A DNA stretch of 6,298 nt from SAR202 cluster bacterium (GTDB taxonomy: Bacteria > Chloroflexota > Dehalococcoidia > Lucifugimonadales > UBA826), in the NCBI GenBank assembly GCA_009392675.1, contig VFFY01000212.1, positions 1 through 6,298 on the forward strand. The letters are read 5' to 3'. Under the pieces are notes generated by a model. That model did not search any database. It worked only from the letters and a program-made list of their open reading frames with translations, and was not told the DNA's origin. Of the stretch, positions 1 through 5,542 are shown piece after piece (position 1 is the stretch's first letter; each line of letters starts with the position of its first letter). The position numbers and the translations under genes are program-made.

Positions 1-296
1 ACTTTTGCTGCAACGACATGGTAGGTTAGGATGCTCTTGAGCTTTTCCTTGTTTTGCGGTTTCAGCAACGATTCCAGGGTGCCTTTAGGCAACTTTGCGA
101 ACGCATCATCTGTCGGAGCAAAGAGCGTAAACGGCCCCTTCCCTTTTAGGGTCTTGACTAACCCTGCGGCCTTAACTGCTGTGACAAGCGTCTTAAACTT
201 CCCTGCTTTTATAGCAGTATCAACGACATCTGCAGCATTGGTTGTAACAACTCCCAGGAAAAAAAATCCTGCCAGTAAGCTTTTTAATAGTTTCAT
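1..296 (-). CDS. Secreted fasciclin (FAS1) domain protein, 5' part only
   Basis: The minus-strand frame opens with ATG at 294-296 and stays open to the window edge, giving 98 N-terminal residues with the C-terminus missing. Residues 1-21 form a signal peptide: basic start MKLLK, hydrophobic core LAGFFFLGVV, and probable cleavage after TNA. The mature part begins ADVVDTAIKAGKFKTLVTAV, followed by GPFTLFAPTDDAFAKLP at about residues 54-70 (the FAS1 H1 motif) and TYHVV near residue 92 (the H2 region). FAS1 domains are extracytoplasmic adhesion or surface modules, and a single-domain secreted protein of this type is usually about 160 residues. No close Shine-Dalgarno sequence precedes the ATG. 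The gene follows the MerR terminator and has its own candidate promoter, so it is a separate transcript. FAS1 genes are often found with photolyase and light-response genes, which fits this neighbourhood. Family assignment is firm; the physiological role is unknown. Confidence 0.92.
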   Translation of the reverse strand, partial: MKLLKSLLAGFFFLGVVTTNAADVVDTAIKAGKFKTLVTAVKAAGLVKTLKGKGPFTLFAPTDDAFAKLPKGTLESLLKPQNKEKLKSILTYHVVAAK

Positions 297-334
297 TTTA
301 TTATCAATTTAGCCTCTTACATTGAAGCTAATAA

Positions 335-362
335 AATATAGCATTTGAAAAAGATGAGGCAA
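335..362 (-). promoter_or_regulatory. Candidate promoter of the FAS1 gene
   Basis: On the minus strand TTGCCT (357-362) is followed by a 16-bp spacer and TATATT (335-340), with TGC directly before the -10 hexamer (extended -10). A transcript start would fall about 30 nt upstream of the FAS1 ATG. It lies just past the MerR terminator, as expected for an independent unit. The -10 stretch resembles that of the sigma gene: AAATGCTATATT here and AAATGCTAAATT there. Prediction by eye only. Confidence 0.45.
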
Positions 363-371
363 ATTTATGAT

Positions 372-396
372 AAAAAAAATCCGGCATGTGCCGGAT
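372..396 (-). terminator. Rho-independent terminator of the sigma-LON-MerR operon
   Basis: On the minus strand ATCCGGCA and TGCCGGAT (379-396) form a perfect GC-rich stem with a loop of 2-4 nt, followed at once by a run of eight T residues (372-379). It sits 32 nt after the MerR stop codon and before the FAS1 promoter. On the plus strand the stem has no T-run, so it acts in the minus direction only. This is a textbook intrinsic terminator and marks the end of the operon. Confidence 0.9.
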
Positions 397-410
397 CAAC
401 TGATCAGTTG
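397..410. repeat. Perfect 14-bp palindrome beside the terminator
   Basis: CAACTGATCAGTTG is its own reverse complement and abuts the terminator stem with no gap. In the minus-strand RNA it would form a second hairpin stacked upstream of the terminator; as DNA it could be a dimer-binding site. It is strictly symmetric, but there is no evidence for either role. Confidence 0.5.
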
Positions 411-427
411 TGTTGTGTATGTAGTTA

Positions 428-1399
428 CTATGACGGATTAGCCGTAGAATAACTTATGGCGTTCTCTTTAATGACTTTCCTAAGGGCTTGTTCCATTATG
501 ATCCTGGCTTGGCTGGCTATTGTTTCAAGTTCCTTGTGCAAGACACGATCTTTTTCATTTAAGTCCTCACAATCTGCTGAATATTTTTCAAAACCTTTCA
601 AACTTGAAATGATGCTGGAAAGATGTTTGGGGCATTCACAATGAATCGGATTTGACATCATATTTATTTCCCATAGTTCTTTCTCACTAAATGGAGTGTG
701 TTCTTTCTTTTCTTGGGAAACATTAACCGATGGGCTTGAACCCAATGTACTGTTTACTGCAAAATTGCAGGCTATTTGAATATCCGCAGGAAAAACCGGA
801 GCCTGCATCGGGTGTATCCGTCCGTCCAGTTGGGCAAGTTTCATTCCATTGGGACTGCCAAACCGGTATATCACCACAGCGTGACTTATCTCAGATTTGG
901 CCAATATTCCGGTGATTAATTCAACTGTGTTGGGATGAAGTGAGGCAATTTCAAAAATAATGATATCTACGTCTAGCTTAATTGCAGACAAATCATCCAT
1001 GATAGAAGCCAACTCATATCTGGCAACCACTCTAACCTCAGCAAGATGCGGACTGGGCCGTCCTACTTCCGGTATCCTTGTTCCCACTGAAACGGCTTTG
1101 ATTATATCCTTGGCATTTCCAAAAGTTACCTGAGAGTTTTTGGCTGATGGTTGCATCCTTAATTCCAACTCTTCAAGCGACAATTTTGCCAGGGTAGAAA
1201 TTGAGTCACCTGCATCAACGAGCTGTTTGATCATCGAAAGTCGATCTACTTCCTTTTTGGTGAAACCACGCTGCGTGCCATTTATCCGAATGGGCTCAAC
1301 GACCCCGTATCTATTTTCCCAGACTCTAAGTGTGGCAATGTTGACCCCGGTGATCTTTGAAGCGGCCCCTATTTTGTATAAATTAGTCTCTTTGGTCAT
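428..1399 (-). CDS. LitR-like MerR-family transcriptional regulator
   Basis: A 323-residue regulator. Residues 7-77 form the MerR winged helix-turn-helix: YKIGAASKITGVNIATLRVWENRYG is the recognition region, followed by RGFTKKEVDRLSMIKQLVDAG. About residues 120-215 resemble the Rossmann-like fold of cobalamin-binding domains (DVDIIIFEIASLHPNTVELI), but the family's DxHxxG cobalamin-ligand motif is absent. Residues 240-315 form a further helical domain with HCECPKHL (H253, C254, C256, H259) and a long terminal helix. This layout matches LitR-like regulators found beside photolyase genes, including the class without a B12 motif, which need another light input. It is the last gene of the operon: its ATG overlaps the LON stop in an ATGA, implying translational coupling, and the stop is TAG at 428-430. 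MerR family is certain, LitR-like assignment likely; light control is inferred. The Cys/His cluster might bind a metal, which is speculative. Confidence 0.88.
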   Translation of the reverse strand: MTKETNLYKIGAASKITGVNIATLRVWENRYGVVEPIRINGTQRGFTKKEVDRLSMIKQLVDAGDSISTLAKLSLEELELRMQPSAKNSQVTFGNAKDIIKAVSVGTRIPEVGRPSPHLAEVRVVARYELASIMDDLSAIKLDVDIIIFEIASLHPNTVELITGILAKSEISHAVVIYRFGSPNGMKLAQLDGRIHPMQAPVFPADIQIACNFAVNSTLGSSPSVNVSQEKKEHTPFSEKELWEINMMSNPIHCECPKHLSSIISSLKGFEKYSADCEDLNEKDRVLHKELETIASQARIIMEQALRKVIKENAISYSTANPS

Positions 1400-2028
1400 G
1401 TTTTACTAACATCCCCGTTAATGGTGCCGATCACATCCAAGGTTTGTTTTATTTTTCTTTCAGTACTCAGACAATCGAAAAATTCTTTCTTAAAACTAAG
1501 GCTTTGAATGGTCATCTCAATTAGACGATCACAAGTTGACGTTATCTCTACAACGCTCGAAGTTGAGCAATACAATTCGAAATCAGAACCAACTCGTTGA
1601 TTTAATTGCTGGATTTGATTCCTGAGATTCTCAACAAGAGGCTGATCTAGCATCTCATAATCGTCCGTGTTATGGGAAGTTTGATATTTCCAGGTGGTGT
1701 AGGGTTTCCCGCCTACCCGTTGGTCTAACACAACGCGCTTTAAACCTTCAAGCATTAGAATTGAAGTTCCGTCCGTTTGATCCACACAGGATCTGACCAA
1801 ACCCAAGGAGCCAGTCATACGGTGGGTCCGATCTTCTGGGTGAAAGCTGAGGATAAAAGTGCGGTTGCCACTGAGAACATCCTTGAGCATCATTCGGTAC
1901 CGGGATTCAAAAACCCTTATTGGGATGAAACACCCGGGGAACAACACGGTATTTGAAACGAACATTACCGGGGATGTTCCCTCTTCGGTTTCGACGTTAT
2001 TTGAACATTCAATTAGATCCACAAACAC
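1396..2028 (-). CDS. Stand-alone LON peptidase substrate-binding (N-terminal) domain protein
   Basis: The diagnostic stretch is NTVLFPGCFIPIRVFESRYR, the start of the Lon N-terminal substrate-binding domain, followed by GSLGLVRSCVDQTDGTSILMLEGLKRVVL, the domain's second conserved block. About 210 residues hold only this domain; there is no ATPase or Ser-Lys protease part, so it cannot degrade proteins itself. Family members of this type are small and poorly characterised, with a presumed protein-binding role. The start is uncertain. GTG at 2026-2028 is chosen because AAGGGGG lies 11 nt upstream and the first beta strand is kept. The frame opens further to a TTG at 2100, inside the sigma gene, and an ATG at 1963-1965 would trim the first strand. 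The gene begins about 31 nt after the sigma stop and overlaps MerR by ATGA, so the three genes are co-transcribed. A role as an adaptor or partner for the sigma factor or MerR protein is possible but unproven. Confidence 0.82.
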   Translation of the reverse strand: MFVDLIECSNNVETEEGTSPVMFVSNTVLFPGCFIPIRVFESRYRMMLKDVLSGNRTFILSFHPEDRTHRMTGSLGLVRSCVDQTDGTSILMLEGLKRVVLDQRVGGKPYTTWKYQTSHNTDDYEMLDQPLVENLRNQIQQLNQRVGSDFELYCSTSSVVEITSTCDRLIEMTIQSLSFKKEFFDCLSTERKIKQTLDVIGTINGDVSKT

Positions 2029-2059
2029 ACACCAAAAGTCCCCCTTTGCTACGAAGGTG

Positions 2060-2932
2060 TCAAGCGGAGCAGAGCAACTTTTCTTCTCCTTGCTCTGCAA
2101 AAAACATTCTGCGCAACTTCACGATCGCGAATTGCTCAATCTGACGGACTCTTTCTTTCGTCAATCCAAGTAGATCAGCAATTTCAACGAGTTTTGACGG
2201 TTTACAGCCATCCAAACCAAATCGGGTTTTCATCACTTCCTGCTCCCTGGAATCAAGAAGTTTAATTTTATCGCTGATCACATGATAATCGCCGTGGCGA
2301 ATAAGTTCATCCAATGGATGCTGGCTGTTTGAGTCCGGGATCACATCCTCAAGTGTTCCTGCTTCATGCTGTTCAAATGGGGCATCTAGAGAAACTGTCG
2401 AAGCTTTCGCCAAAGTGACGAGTCGTTTGAGTCGATCTGTTTGAGGTTCTTCAGAATTAGCGCCGTGGGGGCCAGCAGATGGAGAGCCTTGCTGAGCCTT
2501 CCTTTTTTCGATTGAGTTAATTTTGTCGATCATGCTAACAGGAATTCGAATGGTCCTACTTTTATTACTTAAAGCTCTCTTGATTTGCTGACGAATCCAC
2601 AGTCCAGCATAGAATGAAAATTTGACCTTGCGCTCGTGATCAAACCTACGAACCGCCTTCACCAAACCCAAATTGCCCTCACTTATTAAATCCAAAGAAC
2701 TCAAGCCTAAGCCTTCATACTCGGATGCGATTAAGATAACTAGACGTAAATTAGCCTGAATGAGTTCATTCACGGCTGTTTCATCGCCGGCTTTAATTTT
2801 TATAGCCAATTCGATTTCTTCATCATGTGAAATCGTTTCGAAATTTTCCAAGTCTCTGCAATAACGCTGGAAATTGTCCAAATCACTCGAGGTCTTCTGC
2901 CTGGAGTTGTTGACCATTTTGTTTTGTTTCAT
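2060..2932 (-). CDS. RNA polymerase sigma factor, sigma-70 family (group 2-like)
   Basis: A 290-residue sigma factor. Region 1.2 is at about 17-50. Region 2 (about 52-122) carries NLRLVILIASEY, LDLISEGNLGLVKAVRRFD and KFSFYAGLWIRQQI, the core-binding and -10-recognition helices. Region 3 starts RTIRIPVSMIDKIN (126-139). Region 4 (about 206-276) carries LDSREQEVMKTRFGLDG and the -35-binding helix LTKERVRQIEQFA. This is the RpoD/RpoS architecture without the large region 1.1, not an ECF factor. The middle of region 3 (about 145-170) is Gly/Ser/Pro-rich and lacks the usual helix-turn-helix consensus. The ATG at 2930-2932 has no Shine-Dalgarno sequence; a second ATG five codons later is equally possible. 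It is the first gene of the operon with the LON-domain and MerR genes. Such pairing suggests a dedicated, light- or stress-responsive sigma factor serving nearby genes, which is inference. Family assignment is firm. Confidence 0.93.
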   Translation of the reverse strand: MKQNKMVNNSRQKTSSDLDNFQRYCRDLENFETISHDEEIELAIKIKAGDETAVNELIQANLRLVILIASEYEGLGLSSLDLISEGNLGLVKAVRRFDHERKVKFSFYAGLWIRQQIKRALSNKSRTIRIPVSMIDKINSIEKRKAQQGSPSAGPHGANSEEPQTDRLKRLVTLAKASTVSLDAPFEQHEAGTLEDVIPDSNSQHPLDELIRHGDYHVISDKIKLLDSREQEVMKTRFGLDGCKPSKLVEIADLLGLTKERVRQIEQFAIVKLRRMFFAEQGEEKLLCSA

Positions 2933-2984
2933 GTAAATGAGTTATATTATATTTAATACAGCTTTTAATGCGCTTAACGGAATT

Positions 2985-3012
2985 AATTTAGCATTTTGTT
3001 CAGGTTAGTCAA
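2985..3012 (-). promoter_or_regulatory. Candidate promoter of the sigma-LON-MerR operon
   Basis: On the minus strand TTGACT (3007-3012), a 16-bp spacer and TAAATT (2985-2990), preceded by TGC as an extended -10. The leader to the sigma ATG would be about 45 nt. A perfect TATAAT nearer the ATG (about 2946-2951) is an alternative -10, but it has no good -35 and would leave almost no leader. Spacing and -10 are the same as in the candidate promoter of the small membrane gene. Confidence 0.45.
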
Positions 3013-3020
3013 ATTTTATC

Positions 3021-3026
3021 TGTACA
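3021..3026. promoter_or_regulatory. TGTACA hexamer, possible LitR-type half-site
   Basis: TGTACA lies 8 bp upstream of the candidate -35 of the sigma operon. TGTACA-like half-sites are reported for light-responsive LitR/CarH-type MerR regulators, one of which is encoded by this operon. A clear second half-site at the reported 12-bp spacing is not present; the best partner is a poor TTAACA at 13 bp. The site is a candidate for autoregulation only. Confidence 0.25.
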
Positions 3027-3183
3027 TTTTCTATAATTTTGTTAAATAGCTCACTTTCAGGTGTTTAAGACAGCCTTAGTTAGGCTGCTGAGGCAGATTT
3101 TGGGGGCATTTTAAGGAATTTCGGTTGAAAAAGCCTACTTTGTGGACTTTAAAGGAAATCTGCAACTGGGGCGAAGAATGAGA

Positions 3184-3339
3184 CTATTTATCTATAAAAA
3201 TAGCTTTCATTTGAGGAAAGCGACCCGGAAAGGTTCAAAGAAACCCGTATTCTGCGGGAGTATCAAATTTGACTTGTACGGAATCAACTTCGCCTGGATC
3301 CAGTAATTTTGTTTTCTCTAAAACTCCTTGTCCGGTTTG
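3184..3339 (-). pseudogene. Decayed C-terminus of an azurin/plastocyanin-type copper protein
   Basis: One minus-strand frame reads TGQGVLEKTKLLDPGE, then VDSVQVKFDTPAEYGFL, an in-frame TGA, TFPGRFPQMKAIFIDK and TAG at 3184-3186. Intact azurin-type cupredoxins end with a VLAHTKLL-PGE strand, a TFTAP-x-GxYxFxC strand and CTFPGH-x3-MKG. The remnant follows this spacing exactly to the natural C-terminus. Two of the type 1 copper ligands are lost: the cysteine position is TGA (3235-3237) and the histidine of TFPGH is arginine, CGC (3220-3222). The N-terminal half with the first histidine is not recognisable upstream in this frame, where a TAA occurs at 3364-3366. It is therefore read as a dead gene fragment, formerly a periplasmic electron carrier. 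The homology is judged by eye from motifs and is strong over about 50 residues. Confidence 0.78.
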
Positions 3340-3452
3340 ACTAGTCGCCTGCCATTTCGGCGGTTAACCCATAAATATTCTTTAATCCATTGTCCGCACG
3401 ATATCCCGCTTCTCTTGATATATGACAGATAATTTGAATTTCTTTATTTTTT

Positions 3453-3472
3453 TTGTATAATTTTTTATACAA
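3453..3472. repeat. A/T-only inverted repeat
   Basis: TTGTATAA and TTATACAA flank a TTTT loop, giving a perfect 8-bp stem. On the plus strand the T-rich tract lies before the stem rather than after it; on the minus strand the stem is followed by A residues. It is therefore not a standard terminator in either direction. Confidence 0.5.
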
Positions 3473-3492
3473 CGGGTATCTGTATTTACCCA

Positions 3493-3515
3493 AGTAATAT
3501 GGATTCTCTATTACT
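3493..3515. repeat. Inverted repeat 3' of the small membrane gene
   Basis: AGTAATA (3493-3499) and TATTACT (3509-3515) are perfectly complementary around a 9-nt loop. The repeat starts 11 nt after the stop codon of the small membrane protein. With GGGTA/TACCC at 3474-3491 and the A/T stem at 3453-3472 it makes three hairpins in a row. They could form the 3' end of that transcript, although no T-run follows. Confidence 0.4.
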
Positions 3516-3526
3516 AATTACCAATA

Positions 3527-3718
3527 TCAGGATAGAAGAAGCCTGAGGAAGATGGCAATACCCAGAAATGTAGGTGCCCACAGTCCAACGAAGATTCCAA
3601 ACCGTTCTGCATGGGCTTTGTCTTCGGAGGATGTTCCCTTTTTCATATACCAGATTGAAATTGACCCTACGACCGATATAAGACTTAGGATGAATATTAT
3701 TATTGATAGCGTGTTCAT
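3527..3718 (-). CDS. Small two-helix membrane protein of unknown function
   Basis: The 63-residue product has two hydrophobic helices, about 3-24 (LSIIIFILSLISVVGSISIW) and 42-62 (LWAPTFLGIAIFLRLLL). They are joined by a charged loop, MKKGTSSEDKAHAERFGIFV. The basic residues in the loop suggest it is cytoplasmic with both termini outside. The turn ERFGIFVGLWAPTFLG looks like the signature of a widespread family of uncharacterised small membrane proteins; I know no function for it. The ATG at 3716-3718 has no Shine-Dalgarno sequence but follows an A-rich stretch. The gene lies 104 bp after the photolyase stop and has its own candidate promoter, so it may be transcribed alone or by read-through. 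The opposite-strand frame over the same bases lacks such structure, and the membrane topology supports this strand. Confidence 0.75.
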   Translation of the reverse strand: MNTLSIIIFILSLISVVGSISIWYMKKGTSSEDKAHAERFGIFVGLWAPTFLGIAIFLRLLLS

Positions 3719-3745
3719 TTTTTATTTAGGCACTCAGGCGATCTA

Positions 3746-3773
3746 AATTTACCAATCCTTGACTGCCGGTCAA
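3746..3773 (-). promoter_or_regulatory. Candidate promoter of the small membrane gene with a dyad over the -35
   Basis: On the minus strand TTGACC (3768-3773), a 16-bp spacer and TAAATT (3746-3751), leaving a leader of about 20 nt. The -35 lies in a small dyad, TTGAC and GTCAA around 5 bp (3759-3773), which could be an operator half or simply part of the promoter. The layout matches the candidate promoter of the sigma operon. Confidence 0.4.
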
Positions 3774-3822
3774 ACAAGTCGTTGAAAGTAAATAACGTTG
3801 ATGGAAATCAAAGTTGGTATTG

Positions 3823-5247
3823 TTATTTATGTTTTCTAGAGATAGTGGAATAAGCGATAAGGGCCAATTCTCTAGAATTCTTAAGGTCTACTATTGGATA
3901 CGGATAGTCTTTCCCTAATTTTATGCCTGAATTGAGTAACAACTCACTTGGAGCTTCCCATGGGGTGAACAAATATTTGTTGGGAAGTTTTCGAAGTTCA
4001 GGAACAAATTTTCGTGTGTATTCCCCAAAGGGATCAAACTTTTTACCCTGCGTAATAGGATTAAAAATTCGGAAGTATGGAGCGGCATCTGCACCACAAC
4101 CGGCCACCCATTGCCAACTTGCGCTGTTACTGGCCAAATCAGCATCAACGAGGCAATTCCAGAACCATTCTTTACCATAGTGCCAGTGTATCAATAGGTT
4201 CTTAACGAGAAAGGAACCGACAATCATTCTGAGTCGATTGTGCATGAACCCGGTCTCCCAAAGTTCTCTCATTCCGGCGTCAATGACGGGATAACCTGTC
4301 TTTCCTTTTTGCCATTTCTTTAGGTGTTCAGAGTTGTCTCCCCAAGGGAATCTATCAAATTTCGTTTGTAGATTATTTTTAGGTAATTGAGGAAAGTAAT
4401 AAAGTAAATTATAGGAAAACTCCCGCCACCCTAATTCACTCAAGTAATGGTCTGAATCTTCAGATTGACCACTTGCTCTGACGCGGTGCCAAACCTTATT
4501 GGGTGATATTTCGCCAAAATGAAGATGAGGGGATAACATGGAAATATTTTTCTTTGAAGGATAGTTTCGACCTTCTTTGTATGACGATATGCCACTTTTC
4601 AGGAAGTTATCCAGTTTATTTGAGGCCGCTTGTTCTCCAATGCGCCAATGTTTTTTTATTTTTATTTCCCAATTATATTCTTTGGGGTAAATGAACTTAC
4701 CTTTGATTACTGTTTTGTTTGGTATATCAGCAAATATTAGATTTGAAGGTTTAGGAATTGGCTTTCTTGGTTCAGGCAATGAAAGACAACGCTTTTTAAA
4801 ATAGGGTGTGAACACTTTGTATGGGGTGCCATCCTTCTTGAGTGTTCTCCATGGCTCCCAAAGAAGGGAACCATTTCGGGTAATCACATCAATGTTCTCC
4901 CCCTTTAGTATGGCCTGAATTTTACTGTCAAGTTCGATCTGCCAAGGCTCATAGCATCGATTCCAATAAACAGCTTTTGAGTGCGATACTTTGGCCAGTT
5001 TAGGGATTATTTCTTTCGGGTCACCCTTAAATATAAGGAGCCGATGATTTAGTTGGTTGTTTAAGGAGTTTAAAGACTGGTTTTGCCACCATCGACTGGC
5101 ACTGCCCTGGGTGTAGTCAGCCTGCATTTCGTCAAAAATAAAAACAGGTAGAATAGGTCCTGCATTGGCAGCCTCCGATAAAGCAGGGTTGTCGAGCAAC
5201 CTTAAATCCCGTCGGAACCAATGAATAACATTTTGATTTTGCTCCAT
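3823..5247 (-). CDS. phr: Deoxyribodipyrimidine photolyase (class I type, photolyase/cryptochrome family)
   Basis: A full-length flavoenzyme of 474 residues, matching the usual 450-500. It would split UV-induced cyclobutane pyrimidine dimers with blue-light energy. Residues 6-165 are the antenna Rossmann domain, starting VIHWFRRDLRLLDNPAL. The FAD-binding helical domain follows: HLHFGEISPNKVW (241-253), ELGWREFSYNLLYYFP (271-286), GKTGYPVIDAGMRELWETGF (315-334), MHNRLRMIVGSFLVKNLLIHW, DADLASNSASWQW (368-380) and APYFRIFNPITQGKKFD (389-405). W302, W355 and W378 fit the spacing of the E. coli Trp electron-transfer triad (306, 359, 382). No disruption is seen. The ATG at 5245-5247 lacks a Shine-Dalgarno sequence. 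It stands alone between CIA30 and the small membrane gene, with a repeat upstream that may control it. A cryptochrome-like sensory role cannot be excluded from sequence, but DNA repair is most likely. Confidence 0.93.
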   Translation of the reverse strand: MEQNQNVIHWFRRDLRLLDNPALSEAANAGPILPVFIFDEMQADYTQGSASRWWQNQSLNSLNNQLNHRLLIFKGDPKEIIPKLAKVSHSKAVYWNRCYEPWQIELDSKIQAILKGENIDVITRNGSLLWEPWRTLKKDGTPYKVFTPYFKKRCLSLPEPRKPIPKPSNLIFADIPNKTVIKGKFIYPKEYNWEIKIKKHWRIGEQAASNKLDNFLKSGISSYKEGRNYPSKKNISMLSPHLHFGEISPNKVWHRVRASGQSEDSDHYLSELGWREFSYNLLYYFPQLPKNNLQTKFDRFPWGDNSEHLKKWQKGKTGYPVIDAGMRELWETGFMHNRLRMIVGSFLVKNLLIHWHYGKEWFWNCLVDADLASNSASWQWVAGCGADAAPYFRIFNPITQGKKFDPFGEYTRKFVPELRKLPNKYLFTPWEAPSELLLNSGIKLGKDYPYPIVDLKNSRELALIAYSTISRKHK

Positions 5248-5542
5248 CTTTAGCGTAACAACTTAACAACCATATTTCAAAACCAATAAGCGTTGCGCAT
5301 AATTGCGCATTTAGATACTAAGTAGAATAGGAAGCTAAATTTAACGGGAAAGATACGGAATTTTAAGAAAGTGAGGTCCAAGTGACATATTTATCCTTTA
5401 TAATCTGATCCAGACTTGGAAAAGACTTAAGTAATTCAGAGTGACAGTCACAATTCTATACTCTAAAAAGGGAAATAATTGAAGACTATGTATGCAGCTT
5501 AATTTATATCCAGTACAATTAGGATGTAAGATTTAAATGTTC
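5248..5542. promoter_or_regulatory. Photolyase upstream region with tandem TTGCGCAT repeat
   Basis: I see no gene in these 295 bp. The notable element is TTGCGCAT repeated at 5293-5300 and 5303-5310, a 10-bp period that puts both copies on one face of the helix, 46-63 bp upstream of the photolyase ATG. Each copy contains the palindrome TGCGCA, so a dimer could bind each. Other small elements are AGACTT at 5412-5417 and 5423-5428 (11-bp period) and the palindrome GTGACAGTCAC (5441-5451). I cannot place a convincing -35/-10 pair for the photolyase. Confidence 0.4.

Larger units (their letters stand above)
2933..3183. other. Non-coding leader region between the sigma gene and the cupredoxin remnant
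   Basis: I see no gene here. Besides the promoter and the TGTACA site, it holds a short hairpin at 3071-3087 (CAGCCT, TAGTT, AGGCTG). Read on the minus strand the hairpin is followed by TCTT, so it could be a weak terminator left from the copper-protein gene. On the plus strand a TATAAT stands at 3032-3037, but no plus-strand gene follows it. Confidence 0.5.
3341..3517 (-). other. Unassigned open stretch, possible remnant of the same lost gene
   Basis: A second minus-strand frame is open for 58 codons to TAG at 3341-3343. It contains NPYYLGKYRYPLYKK near its start and REAGYRADNGLKNIYGLTAE near its end. It has no in-frame ATG before its last codons, only TTG codons. The protein-like composition and its position directly before the cupredoxin tail, in another frame, suggest a frameshifted upstream part of the dead gene, but no family is recognised. 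A random open frame is the alternative. Confidence 0.25.

Noticed and set aside
31..312. 93-codon plus-strand open frame
   Set aside because: It is antisense to the FAS1 gene, whose signal peptide and conserved motifs fix the minus strand.
3007..3037. Plus-strand TATAAT at 3032-3037 with TGTACA between it and a weak -35, resembling a MerR-type promoter
   Set aside because: No plus-strand gene or RNA-like structure follows, and the -35 is poor.
3093..3163. 8-bp inverted repeat GCAGATTT / AAATCTGC with a 55-bp interval, considered as mobile-element ends
   Set aside because: Short, with no target duplication and no transposase sequence between; compatible with chance.
3235..3237. TGA as a selenocysteine codon in a functional copper protein
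   Set aside because: The second ligand (His to Arg) is also lost, the N-terminal half is missing and a stop lies upstream in the frame; decay is simpler.
3453..3472. A/T hairpin as terminator of the small membrane gene
   Set aside because: On the minus strand it is followed by A residues, not T, and has no GC pairs.
5341..5388. 15-codon minus-strand ORF with AAGGA before its ATG, upstream of the photolyase
   Set aside because: Too short to support, no attenuator-like structure follows, and 93 bp separate it from the photolyase.
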